A DNA stretch of 64,000 nucleotides from Serinicoccus chungangensis (GTDB taxonomy: Bacteria; Actinomycetota; Actinomycetes; Actinomycetales; Dermatophilaceae). The translations under genes and the position numbers were made by a program. Under the pieces are notes generated by a model. That model did no database searches, was not told the DNA's origin, and worked only from the letters and a program-made list of their open reading frames with translations. The DNA is taken from assembly GCF_006337125.1 (NCBI RefSeq), contig NZ_CP040887.1, forward strand, positions 682,001 to 746,000, read 5' to 3'. This document shows, piece by piece, positions 49,441 through 57,839 of this stretch; position 1 is the first letter of the stretch; every line of letters begins with the position of its first letter.

Positions 49441-49503
49441 ATGGACCCTGGCTGTACCAACGGCTCACCCGCACGCTCCACCGGGCGGAGGGGTGAGTCG
49501 TGA
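49441..49503 (+). CDS. Possible 20-residue leader peptide ahead of the CNNM/CorC genes
   Basis: ATG 49441 opens MDPGCTNGSPARSTGRRGES and its TGA overlaps the GTG of the transporter gene (GTGA). It could couple translation to the transporter or sense a condition during translation. Upstream, a TATCCT near 49390 resembles a -10 box. No Shine-Dalgarno sequence precedes it and no conservation can be judged, so chance is a real alternative. The remaining 49323-49440 gap shows nothing else. Confidence 0.3.
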   Translation: MDPGCTNGSPARSTGRRGES

Positions 49504-50975
49504 CCACCGCCATCATCCTGCTCCTCGTCGGCGTCCTGGCGATCGCCGTCATCATCGCGGCCAACGGCTACTTCGTCGCGCAGGAGTTCGCCTACATGTC
49601 GGTCGACCGGCTGCGGCTCTCCGCCGAGGCCGACGCCGGTGACGAGGCGGCCGCGCGGGCCCTCAAGGTCACCCGGCGCACGTCCTTCATGCTCTCGGGC
49701 GCGCAGCTGGGGATCACCGTCACCGGTCTGCTCGTCGGCTACGTCGCCGAGCCGCTCGTCGGCCGCGGGCTCTCCATCATCCTCGGCGGCACGGGGGTGC
49801 CCGAGGCCCTGAGCATCACCGTGGGCACCGTGTCCGCACTGGCCGTCGCGACCGTCGTCCAGATGGTCTTCGGCGAGCTCTACCCCAAGAACCTCGCCAT
49901 CGCCAACGCCGGGCCGCTGGCCCGCACCCTGGCCCGGTCCACGCTCCTCTACCTCGCGGTCTTCGGCTGGCTCATCAAGGTCTTCGACTGGTCCGCCAAC
50001 ACGCTGCTCAGGCTGGTGCGGATCGAGCCGATCCACGACCTGGACACCACCGCCACCGCCGAGGACCTCGAGCGGATCGTGGCCGACTCCCGCGACAGCG
50101 GCGACCTGCCGGCCGAGCTGTCCGTGCTCCTCGACCGCATCCTCGACTTCCCGGACCAGGACGTCGAGCACGCCCAGGTGCCGCGCTCCCGGGTCGACGT
50201 CATCGACCCCGAGACCCCCGTCGAGGAGCTGCGTCAGCTCATGGCGCAGGGGCACACCCGTTATCCCGTCGTGGACGGCGACGGGCAGCCGGTCGGGGTG
50301 GTCAGCCTCGTCGACCTCCTGCGCAACCCCTCGGCGGGGGTGGCCAGCCAGATCATGCGCGAGCCCGTCATCGTGCCCACGCTCATGCCGCTGCCGGACG
50401 CCGTGGCCGAGCTGACCGGCTCGGGCCAGCAGCTGGCCTGCGTCGTGGACGAGTACGGCGGCTTCGCCGGCGTCCTCACCCTGGAGGACCTCGCGGAGGA
50501 GCTCCTCGGCGAGATCACCGACGAGCACGACGACGAGGTGCCCGAGGGCATCGTCGGCGAGGGGGAGGACGTGTGGCGCATGGACGGTGACGTCCACGTG
50601 GACGAGCTCCAGCGGGCCCTGGGCCACGACCTGCCCGAGGGCGACTACGAGACCGTGTCGGGCCTCGTCATCGCCGAGCTCGGCGCGCTGCCGGACGTCG
50701 GGCAGACGGTCACCGTGGACCTCGCCGAGAACCCGAGCGAGCTCGTGCTCGAGGAACGGGTGACGCGGTGCGTCGACATCGAGGTCCTCGAGATCGACCG
50801 CCACGTGCCGAGCCTGCTGCGGGTCCGTCTGGTCGAGCGCTCGCTCGACGAGCACGGTCAGGACGACCGGTCGTCCGAGGACGACGGCGGCGACGACAGC
50901 GACGACAGCGGCGACGACAGAGGCGATGATCGGACCGAGGACGTCCGGTCCGGGAGCACGGAGGAGCAGCGATGA
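49500..50975 (+). CDS. CNNM/CorC (HlyC) family transporter, full domain set
   Basis: 491 residues. A CNNM (DUF21) membrane domain (about residues 1-190, with VAQEFAYMSVDRLRL and GYVAEPLVGRGL), a CBS pair (about 215-335, VVDEYGGFAGVLTLEDLAEE) and a CorC_HlyC domain (about 350-440, WRMDGDVHVDELQRALGHDL) appear in order. The tail from 450 is very acidic (DDGGDDSDDSGDDRGDDR). Bacterial CNNM proteins export or regulate Mg2+. The Shine-Dalgarno is GGAGGGG. The next gene encodes a paralogue overlapping by 4 nt. Confidence 0.9.
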   Translation: MTTAIILLLVGVLAIAVIIAANGYFVAQEFAYMSVDRLRLSAEADAGDEAAARALKVTRRTSFMLSGAQLGITVTGLLVGYVAEPLVGRGLSIILGGTGVPEALSITVGTVSALAVATVVQMVFGELYPKNLAIANAGPLARTLARSTLLYLAVFGWLIKVFDWSANTLLRLVRIEPIHDLDTTATAEDLERIVADSRDSGDLPAELSVLLDRILDFPDQDVEHAQVPRSRVDVIDPETPVEELRQLMAQGHTRYPVVDGDGQPVGVVSLVDLLRNPSAGVASQIMREPVIVPTLMPLPDAVAELTGSGQQLACVVDEYGGFAGVLTLEDLAEELLGEITDEHDDEVPEGIVGEGEDVWRMDGDVHVDELQRALGHDLPEGDYETVSGLVIAELGALPDVGQTVTVDLAENPSELVLEERVTRCVDIEVLEIDRHVPSLLRVRLVERSLDEHGQDDRSSEDDGGDDSDDSGDDRGDDRTEDVRSGSTEEQR

Positions 50976-51988
50976 ACGCCCTGACCGTCATCCTGATCAC
51001 CATCGGTCTGATCGTGCTCAGCGCGGTCTTCGTCATCGTGGAGTTCTCGCTCCTCGGCGCCCGCCGCAGCCGCCTGGAGCACGAGGCCGAGCACTCGCCG
51101 TCCGCCCGTGCCGCTCTGCGCAGCATGAACGAGCTCACCGTCATGCTGGCCGGCGCCCAGCTCGGCATCACGGCGTGCACCTTCGCCCTCGGAGCGGTCA
51201 CCAAGCCCGCGGTCGACTACCGGCTCGGCCCGGTCCTGGCCGACCTGGGCCTGCCCGGGTGGGTCGCCGGAGGTGCGTCGTTCGCGATCTCCCTCCTGCT
51301 CGTCACCTTCCTGCACCTCGTGGTCGGCGAGATGGCGCCCAAGTCGTGGGCGATCGCCCACCCGGAGCGCGCCGCCAAGCTGGTCTCGCTGCCCATGCGC
51401 GGCTTCATCGCCGTGGTGCGGCCGCTCCTGGTCTGGGTCAACTCCCTGGCCAACCGGTTGGTCAGCGCCAGCGGCATCACCCCGGTCGACCGCGCGATGG
51501 TGGGTGGCCAGGACGCGCACACCATCCGGGTGCTCGTCGAGCAGTCCGCCGCCGAGGGTGCGCTGGAGAGCAGCTACCAGGAGCAGATCTCCGACGCCCT
51601 CGAGCTGCAGGACCTCACCCTGGGCGAGCTGGCGCCCGAGCACGTCGACCTCGCCGCGGTCGGCTCCGACGCCTCCGTCGAGCAGGTCCAGGCGGTCGCG
51701 GCGCGCACCGGGCACAAGCGGATCCTCATGCTGGACGACGACACCACCGACCCGCGCGTCGTGCACGTCCGCGACACCCTCCTGCACCGCGGCGAGGAGC
51801 CGGCCGAGCCGGTGGCGCGCCCCGCGTTCGTCCTGCCCGCCGCCACCCCGGTCTACGAGGCGCTCACCCTCATGCGCGGGTCCGGCGAGCAGCTCGTCGT
51901 GCTCCGCGGTGACGAGCGGCTCGTGGGCCTGGTGAGCATCGCGGACATCATGCACCGGGTGCTGCCCCGGGAGCGCCAGCCGCAGTGA
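50972..51988 (+). CDS. CNNM/CorC family transporter, short paralogue
   Basis: 338 residues. It has the CNNM membrane domain (AGAQLGITACTFALGAVTKP, VVGEMAPKSWAIAHP) and a CBS pair but no CorC_HlyC domain. Side-by-side long and short CNNM genes are usual in actinobacteria and suggest a heterodimer. ATGA overlap with the upstream gene and GTGA overlap with the downstream hydrolase gene show a tightly coupled operon. Confidence 0.88.
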   Translation: MNALTVILITIGLIVLSAVFVIVEFSLLGARRSRLEHEAEHSPSARAALRSMNELTVMLAGAQLGITACTFALGAVTKPAVDYRLGPVLADLGLPGWVAGGASFAISLLLVTFLHLVVGEMAPKSWAIAHPERAAKLVSLPMRGFIAVVRPLLVWVNSLANRLVSASGITPVDRAMVGGQDAHTIRVLVEQSAAEGALESSYQEQISDALELQDLTLGELAPEHVDLAAVGSDASVEQVQAVAARTGHKRILMLDDDTTDPRVVHVRDTLLHRGEEPAEPVARPAFVLPAATPVYEALTLMRGSGEQLVVLRGDERLVGLVSIADIMHRVLPRERQPQ

Positions 51989-52752
51989 GGCTGACCGTCG
52001 TGGGCTGCTCCGGGTCGGTGCCCGGGCCGGAGGCCGCGGCCAGCTGCTACCTCGTCACCGCGCACGACGGGGAGCGGCCCTGGCGCGTGCTGCTCGACCT
52101 GGGGTCGGGCGCGCTCGGGCCGCTGCAACGGCATACCGATCCGCTCGCCCTCGACGCCGTCCTGCTCTCCCACCTGCACCCCGACCACTGCCTCGACCTC
52201 ACCGGCCTGTCGGTGCTGCGGCGTCACGGACCGGTGCCGGCGACGGCCGACCTCCCCGTGTGGGGGCCGCCGGGCGTGGCCGAGCGGATGGCGCGGGCGC
52301 ACGGGGTGCGGCGGGCCGAGACCCTGTCCGGGTTCCGCTTCGGCGAGCTGTCCGACGGCGCGCCGCTGCAGATCGGACCCCTCGTGGTCACGCCGTTCGC
52401 CGTCCGGCACCCCGTCCCCGCCTTCGGGCTGCGGGTCGCGTGCGGTGACGACGTGCTCGCCTACTCCGGGGACACCGACACCTGCGCCGCGCTCGCTCCG
52501 CTGCTCACCGGGGCGGGGCTCGCGCTGGTCGAGGCCGGCTTCGGCGAGGACGACCAGGGCCGCGGCGTCCACCTCACGCCGCGGCGGGCGGCCGACGCCA
52601 CCCGCGCGGCCGGGGGTGTGGGCCGGCTCGTCCTCACGCACCTGCCACCGTGGGCGGACCCGGACCGCGCGCTGCGCGAGGCAGGGGAGCGCTGGTCGGG
52701 ACCGGTGGCGGTGGCCGCCGCCGGCCAGCAGTGGGACGTCGGGGCGGGCTGA
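51985..52752 (+). CDS. MBL-fold metallo-hydrolase
   Basis: 255 residues. The metal site is complete: HLHPDHCLD, His in VRHPVPAFGLR, Asp in AYSGDTDTC and a final His in VLTHLPPW. The start MRLTVVGCSGSVPGPEAAAS resembles RNase Z/cyclic-phosphodiesterase-like members of actinobacteria. In many relatives this gene lies next to rph and rdgB; here those are 7 kb away. It may hydrolyse cyclic nucleotides or process RNA; the exact substrate is open. Confidence 0.85.
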   Translation: MRLTVVGCSGSVPGPEAAASCYLVTAHDGERPWRVLLDLGSGALGPLQRHTDPLALDAVLLSHLHPDHCLDLTGLSVLRRHGPVPATADLPVWGPPGVAERMARAHGVRRAETLSGFRFGELSDGAPLQIGPLVVTPFAVRHPVPAFGLRVACGDDVLAYSGDTDTCAALAPLLTGAGLALVEAGFGEDDQGRGVHLTPRRAADATRAAGGVGRLVLTHLPPWADPDRALREAGERWSGPVAVAAAGQQWDVGAG

Positions 52753-52895
52753 GGGCCGACCCGGGTCCGGTCCCGACGGAGGGCGTCGACGCGCCTGGCC
52801 CGGCGGACGACGGACGGCCGGTGCCGTGGTTACGAGAGTGTGACGATGTCCGGCTCGAGCAGGCGGTCGCCGCAGGTGGCGCGCATGATGGAGGC

Positions 52896-54520
52896 ATGGT
52901 CATGACTCGCGACCCCGACACCGAGACCGGCGACCGCCGGCCGGTCCGCCGCGGCCCGCTCGCCGCGCTCGCGGGGGTGGCCGCCGGCGCCGCCACGCTC
53001 GGCACGGCCGAGCTGCTGGCCGCCCTCTGGACCCGCTGGCTCGGCTCGGCGGGCACGTCCTCCCCGCTGCTGGCGGTCGGGGGCGCCTTCGTCGACCGCA
53101 CCCCGCCCTGGCTCAAGGACTGGGCGGTCGCGACCTTCGGCACGGCGGACAAGCTGGCCCTCGGGGTGGGCATGGCCCTCACCCTCGTCGTGGCGTGCGC
53201 CCTGCTGGGCGTCCTCGCCTGGCGTCGCCCCACGCTGGGGGTCGGCGCCTTCGCGGCCGTCGGCGTCGTCGGGCTGCTGGCCGTGCTCAGCCGCCCCGCG
53301 ACCGGGGTCGTCGACCTCGTGCCCACCGCGCTCGGCGTCGTGGTCGGTGTCCAGGTGCTGCGGTGGCTCACCGGCATGGTGGCCGGTGTGCGGGCCACGG
53401 CCCCGGCCGCCCCGCCCACCCGTCGGCCACCCCGGCGAGCGGGGCCTCCCGACGCCAGGTGCTGCTGACGGCCGGAGGGGTGACCGGCGTCGGGGCGCTC
53501 GGCGTCCTCGCCGGGCAGCTGCTCAGCACCGTCGGGCGGGCCGCCACCCGGACCGCGCAGGCCATCGGCCTGCCCACCCCGGTGAGTACGGTGAGCGTCC
53601 CCGACGACGCGTCCAGCGACATCACCGGCCACTCGGCATACCTCACCGACAACGCCGAGTTCTACCGGATCGACACGGCCCTGCGGGTGCCGCGGGTCGA
53701 CGCGCAGGGGTGGACGCTGCGGGTGACCGGCATGGTCGACGAGGAGATCGAGATCAGCTACGACGACCTGCTCGCCGAGGAGCACGTCGAGGCTCTGGTG
53801 ACCCTGACCTGCGTGTCCAACCAGGTCGGGGGCGACCTCGTCGGCAACTCGCGCTGGCAGGGCTGGCCCGTGCGTGAGCTGCTGGCCCGCGCGGGGGTCC
53901 GGCCGGAGGCCGACATGGTGCTCTCGCGCAGCGTCGACGGGTGGACCGCCGGCACGCCCATCGAGGCGCTCACCGACGAGCGGGACTCCCTGCTCGCCGT
54001 GGCCATGAACGGCGAGCCCCTCCCGGCCGAGCACGGCTACCCGGTGCGGCTGGTCGTGCCGGGCCTCTACGGCTACGTCTCGGCCACCAAGTGGGTCACC
54101 GAGCTCAAGGTCACGCGCTTCGACCAGGACGAGGGCTACTGGACCCCCCGCGGGTGGTCCGAGCGCGGCCCGATCAAGACGGCCTCGCGCATCGACGTCC
54201 CGCGCTCCGGCGGGGAGCTGGCCCCGGACGCCGACGGCGCCGTCACCCTCGCCGGGGTGGCCTGGGCGCAGCACCGCGGCGTCGACCGCGTCGAGGTGCA
54301 GGTCGACGACGGCGACTGGCAGGAGGCGACCCTGCTCGCGGAGCCCAGCGTGGACTCCTGGCGGTTGTGGACCTACACCTGGCCCGAGGCCGCCTCCGGC
54401 AGCCACCAGGTGCGCGTGCGGGCGACCGACGCGACCGGCGAGACCCAGACCGAGCAGACCGCCGCCCCGGCCCCGAACGGCGCCAGCGGCTGGCACACGG
54501 TGGACTTCTCCGTCGCCTGA
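52896..54520 (+). pseudogene. Molybdopterin-dependent oxidoreductase (sulfite-oxidase fold), frameshifted
   Basis: Residues 1-170 encode an N-terminal membrane region with four hydrophobic segments. The frame then runs into TGA at 53466-53468. The rest (SRRQVLLTAGGVTGVGALG onward) is in the next frame to TGA 54518-54520. One missing C in the CCCC run at 53410-53413 explains it; with it the gene is 542 codons. The molybdenum-ligating cysteine is in LVTLTCVSNQVGGDLVGN and the C-terminal dimerisation domain begins near TASRIDVPRSG. Such proteins are membrane-anchored reductases or oxidases related to YedY. Start ATG 52896 follows GGAGG and CATGAT. Sequencing error and real mutation are both possible. 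Confidence 0.78.
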
Positions 54521-54527
54521 CCCGCAC

Positions 54528-54681
54528 CGGACGCGTCGTCAGCGCACTCCGGACGCGTGGTCAACGCAGTCCGGACGCGTGGTCAGCGCAGTTCGGACGC
54601 GTGGTCAGCGCAGTTCGGACGCGTCGTCCAGCCTCACCGGACGCGTCGTCAGCGCACACCGGACGCGCGTCGGACTGACCT
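54528..54681. repeat. Seven tandem 22-bp repeats
   Basis: CGGACGCGTGGTCAGCGCAGT-type units begin at 54528, 54550, 54572, 54594, 54616, 54638 and 54660, period exactly 22. Middle units are nearly identical; end units vary (GTCGTCAGCGCAC). They begin 8 nt after the molybdopterin gene stop. From 54680 to 54830 shorter echoes of TCCGGTGC continue to the G tract. Confidence 0.85.
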
Positions 54682-56086
54682 CGAGCGGGTCAGGCACGCA
54701 GCCGCACGTCATACCCGTCGGGTGTGCGGCGGACGTCCGGTGCACGCGGAACGGCCGTCCGGTCTTTCCTACCGCACGTTCGGTGCGTCCTGAGGACGAG
54801 TCCGGTGCGGCTCGAGGAGACGTCCGGTGCGGGGGGGGGGGGGGGGTGGTGGCCGTGGTGAGGGCGCGACGCACGGGGTGGCCGCCGGCCCAGGCCAGGG
54901 TGGTGGCGACGAGGGTGGCCACGACGGTGACCGCGAAGGCCGGCTGGTGGCCGCCGAGGTCGGCGAGGCGGCCGGCGAGGGCGGCGCCGATGGCATACCC
55001 GGTCCCGGTCATCGCCGCGAGGATCGTCATCGCGGCGCCCAGCCGGCGGGCGGGGGTGGTGCGCTCGGCCAGGGTGAAGGCCGTGATCATCGACGGCGCG
55101 ATCGCCACCCCCAGGCAGAGCAGCGCGACCGCCAGCGACGTCAGCGAGCCGACGAGCAGCAGCGGCAGGGAGAGCAGGGCCATCGCGCTGGTGAAGACGC
55201 GCAGCCGACGCACGTGCCCGACCCGCTCGGGCAGGGCGACGACGGCCAGCCCGGCGAGCACGCTGCCCACCCCGAGCAGCGCGTGGAGCAGCCCGGTCAG
55301 GCCCGGCTGGCCGGCCTGCGTCGCGAGCACCGAGGTGCCCGTCTGGATCGAGCCGAACACCATGCCGATGCCCAGCTGCGTCCCGGCCAGCACCAGCAGC
55401 GCCGGCGTCAGCAGGCGCACCCGGCTGCCGGGCCCGGGCGCGGCCGCGCCGACGAGGGCCACCGTCGGGTGCAGGGCGAACCAGGTCCCGAAGGCCCCCA
55501 GGAGCAGCGCGGCGACGACGAGCGAGGTGACCGGCGCCGCGACCGCCACAATGACGCCGACGAGCGCCGGGCCGAGGACGAAGGACGCCTCGTCGGCCGA
55601 CCCCTCGTAGGAGAACGCGGCGTCCATGACACGAGGGTCGGCACCGGGAGTCGCGCTGCTGATCGGCCGCCAGCGCACCCGTGCCATCGTCCCGATCTGC
55701 GGCACGAAGGCCCCCGTCACCGCGGCCGCCGCGGGCAGCGGCCACCAGGGCTGACCGGGGTCCAGGGTGATGGTCAGGGCGGCGAGCCCGAGCAGCCCGA
55801 CGGTGCCGACGAGGCTCTGCACGAGTAGGACGGGACGCTGCCCCACCCGGTCGGTCAGCGAGCCCGCGACCGGCGCACCGATGGCGTTGGCGATCGCGAG
55901 GGCGCCTGCCGTGGCGCCGCCGGCGGCATACGACCCGGTCGCCCCGGACACCGCGAGCAGCGCGGCGATCTGCGACATGGCGAGCGGGAGCCGCCCGAGG
56001 AAGGCGATGACGACGTAGAGGGGCCCGGTCAGGGCGAAGAGATGACGGTAGGACTGCACGGGGGACAAGGGGTATGCCTCTCGCAT
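54605..56086 (-). CDS. MFS transporter with a C-terminal tail crossing a 16-C tract
   Basis: 493 residues as read. Residues 10-405 are a 12-helix MFS domain (GPLYVVIAFLGRLPLAMSQI, ANAIGAPVAGSLTDRVGQRP, AFSYEGSADEASFVLGPALV), similar to small-molecule or drug exporters. After ALTTATT comes a run of prolines (about 414-418) encoded by the C tract at 54846-54831, then 75 residues with no MFS similarity that are translated from the repeat region. The native stop has probably been lost or depends on tract length. ATG 56086 lies by a GGTATGCC octamer (56071-56078). TAGACT near 56160 may be the -10 box. Confidence 0.78.
   Translation of the reverse strand: MREAYPLSPVQSYRHLFALTGPLYVVIAFLGRLPLAMSQIAALLAVSGATGSYAAGGATAGALAIANAIGAPVAGSLTDRVGQRPVLLVQSLVGTVGLLGLAALTITLDPGQPWWPLPAAAAVTGAFVPQIGTMARVRWRPISSATPGADPRVMDAAFSYEGSADEASFVLGPALVGVIVAVAAPVTSLVVAALLLGAFGTWFALHPTVALVGAAAPGPGSRVRLLTPALLVLAGTQLGIGMVFGSIQTGTSVLATQAGQPGLTGLLHALLGVGSVLAGLAVVALPERVGHVRRLRVFTSAMALLSLPLLLVGSLTSLAVALLCLGVAIAPSMITAFTLAERTTPARRLGAAMTILAAMTGTGYAIGAALAGRLADLGGHQPAFAVTVVATLVATTLAWAGGHPVRRALTTATTPPPPPHRTSPRAAPDSSSGRTERAVGKTGRPFRVHRTSAAHPTGMTCGCVPDPLEVSPTRVRCALTTRPVRLDDASELR
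54831..54846. repeat. Homopolymer of 16 G
   Basis: Sixteen consecutive G on the plus strand. On the minus strand they lie within the 3' end of the MFS frame, so each change in tract length would switch the C-terminal tail. Tracts of this length slip readily in replication and in sequencing. Confidence 0.9.
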
Positions 56087-56185
56087 CGGTCCGTCTGCAC
56101 GGACGCGCGCGCCGTCCCAGCCACCCGGCGCGCCGAACCCTTGTCAAGCACTCCCAGTCTACCGCCTGGTCAGGGGCACTCGGCC

Positions 56186-56281
56186 GCAACCACAGGCGAC
56201 GCCCGGTGGGTCGTGAGGCAACCACAGGCGACGCCCGGTGGGTCGTGGGGCAACCACGGGCGACGCCCGGTGTGTCAGGCG
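56186..56281. repeat. Three inverted copies of the 32-bp repeat found at 17.9 kb
   Basis: GCAACCACAGGCGACGCCCG units start at 56186, 56218 and 56250 (period 32). They are the reverse complement of the CACCGGGCGTCGCCTGTGGT units at 17895-18054. The last unit runs into the stop codon of the MocR gene. The array fills the 188-bp gap between the MFS and MocR genes. Confidence 0.85.
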
Positions 56282-57744
56282 ATGATGCTCCGCGGGCGCT
56301 CACCACGGTCCGCGGCGTCACGCCGCCCGACCTCGGCGCGGCCCGCGACGACGTCCTCCCAGGCCAGGACGAGGCGTGCGGCCACCTCCTGCAGCTGCTC
56401 GGGCGGCAGCACGAAGGGCAGGCGGATCCACCCGTCCAGACCGCCGGCGGCGGCGAAGTTCGGCCCGGCGGCGAGCGCCACGTCGTAGCGGCGGGCGGCG
56501 GCCGCCAGCGCGGTGGAGGACCCCTCGGGCAGCCGGCACCACAACGACATCCCGCCCGCCGGGACCCGCACCTGCCAGTCGGGCAGCTGGGAGCGCAGGG
56601 CCAGGAGCAGGGTGTCGCGCCGCTCGCGCAGGCGTGCCTGCTGCTCGTGGAGGATCACGTCGGCCCGGTCCAGGAGGTGGCCGAGGACCAGCTGCTCCAG
56701 GACCGGCACCCCCAGGTCCAGCTGGAGCCGGCTGGCCGCGACCTCGTCCATCCGGGACCGGGGGACGCGCAGCCAGCCGACCCGCAACCCGCCCCAGAAC
56801 GACTTGCTCGCACTGCCCGCGGTCACCGCGGTGGGCACGTGCGCCCCCAGCGGCTCCGGCATGGGCTGGCCCTCCAGGGCCAGCTCGGCCTGGGACTCGT
56901 CGACGACGGGGACGACGCCGTGCCGCCGCAGCACCCCGCCCACCTCCTCGCGCTGGGCACTGCTCATGAGCGCGCCGGTCGGGTTGTGGAAGTCGGGGAT
57001 GAGGTAGGCCGCCCGCGCCCCCGACTGCTGCACCGTCCGCTGCAGCGCGGCGACCTCCCAGTCGTGGTCGACGTGGTCGATGGGGTGCGGGACCACCCGT
57101 GCCCCGGCGCCCTGCAGGGTGGCGATGGCGTTGGGGTAGGTCGGGGTCTCCAGCAGGACCCGGTCGCGTCGCTGGATCAGCGCGCGCAGCGTGATGGCGA
57201 CCGCGGCGAGGGCCCCGGGGGTGACGAGCACCTGGTCCGGCGTGGTGGCCAGGCCGCGGGCGGTGAAGCGGTCGGCGATCCGCTCGCGCAGCACCGGCAG
57301 GCCGCTGGGGTAGTAGCCGGTGCCGGACAGGTAGGCCCCCAGGTCCTCGGTGGCGCGGGCGTAGGCGTCGGCGATGCCGGCCGGGGCCGCCGCGGCCGTG
57401 ACGGTGAGGTCCAACGCCCCCTCGCCCAGGCCCGCGGGGGTGAGGAGGTGGTCGACGCGGCCCCCCGGTACCCGCGGCAGCTGCACGACGCTGCCCGAGC
57501 CGCGGCGGGTGGCGAGGTACCCCTGCGCGCGCAGCTCGGCGTACGCCCGGGTCACCGTGGTCCGGCTGAGCCCGACCGGCCCGGTGAGGTCCCGCTCGCT
57601 CGGGAGCCGGACGCCCTGCGGCAGCCGTCCGTCGACGATCGTGCGCCGCAGGGCCTCGGCCAGGCGGGCGTAGGCGGGGCCGTCCCCCGGCAGCGCCGGC
57701 AGCACGAGGTCGGCGACGCGGGAGGCGGGGGCGAGAGACGGCAT
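56275..57744 (-). CDS. MocR family regulator (GntR HTH fused to aminotransferase domain)
   Basis: 489 residues. The GntR winged helix is at 20-90 (YARLAEALRRTIVDGRLPQG, VGLSRTTVTRAYAELRAQGY). The fold-type I aminotransferase-like domain follows, with the PLP lysine in TAGSASKSFWGGLRVGW and conserved Asn-Pro in YLIPDFHNPTG. It is a PLP-dependent regulator, not an aminotransferase. It diverges from a YczE-family membrane gene across 95 bp, an arrangement known for MocR regulators. ATG 57744 lies inside a GGTATGCC octamer and follows CACAGT at 6 nt. Confidence 0.88.
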   Translation of the reverse strand: MPSLAPASRVADLVLPALPGDGPAYARLAEALRRTIVDGRLPQGVRLPSERDLTGPVGLSRTTVTRAYAELRAQGYLATRRGSGSVVQLPRVPGGRVDHLLTPAGLGEGALDLTVTAAAAPAGIADAYARATEDLGAYLSGTGYYPSGLPVLRERIADRFTARGLATTPDQVLVTPGALAAVAITLRALIQRRDRVLLETPTYPNAIATLQGAGARVVPHPIDHVDHDWEVAALQRTVQQSGARAAYLIPDFHNPTGALMSSAQREEVGGVLRRHGVVPVVDESQAELALEGQPMPEPLGAHVPTAVTAGSASKSFWGGLRVGWLRVPRSRMDEVAASRLQLDLGVPVLEQLVLGHLLDRADVILHEQQARLRERRDTLLLALRSQLPDWQVRVPAGGMSLWCRLPEGSSTALAAAARRYDVALAAGPNFAAAGGLDGWIRLPFVLPPEQLQEVAARLVLAWEDVVAGRAEVGRRDAADRGERPRSIIA

Positions 57745-57750
57745 ACCCTC

Positions 57751-57756
57751 ACTGTG
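57751..57756 (-). promoter_or_regulatory. -10 box CACAGT of the MocR gene
   Basis: On the minus strand CACAGT (57756-57751) ends 6 nt before ATG 57744. Confidence 0.45.
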
Positions 57757-57793
57757 ACGCGCCGGTGGACCTCTCGTCCATAGCCACCTCGTG

Positions 57794-57813
57794 TCCACCG
57801 GTTCCCGGGTGGA
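57794..57813. promoter_or_regulatory. Inverted repeat in the MocR/YczE divergent region
   Basis: TCCACC-GGTTCCCG-GGTGGA is a 6-bp inverted repeat midway between the two start codons. A further GTCCA lies at 57776-57780. It is the best candidate MocR operator and would control both genes. Confidence 0.5.
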
Positions 57814-57839
57814 TATGGATCAGAGGACCACCTGGTCGC

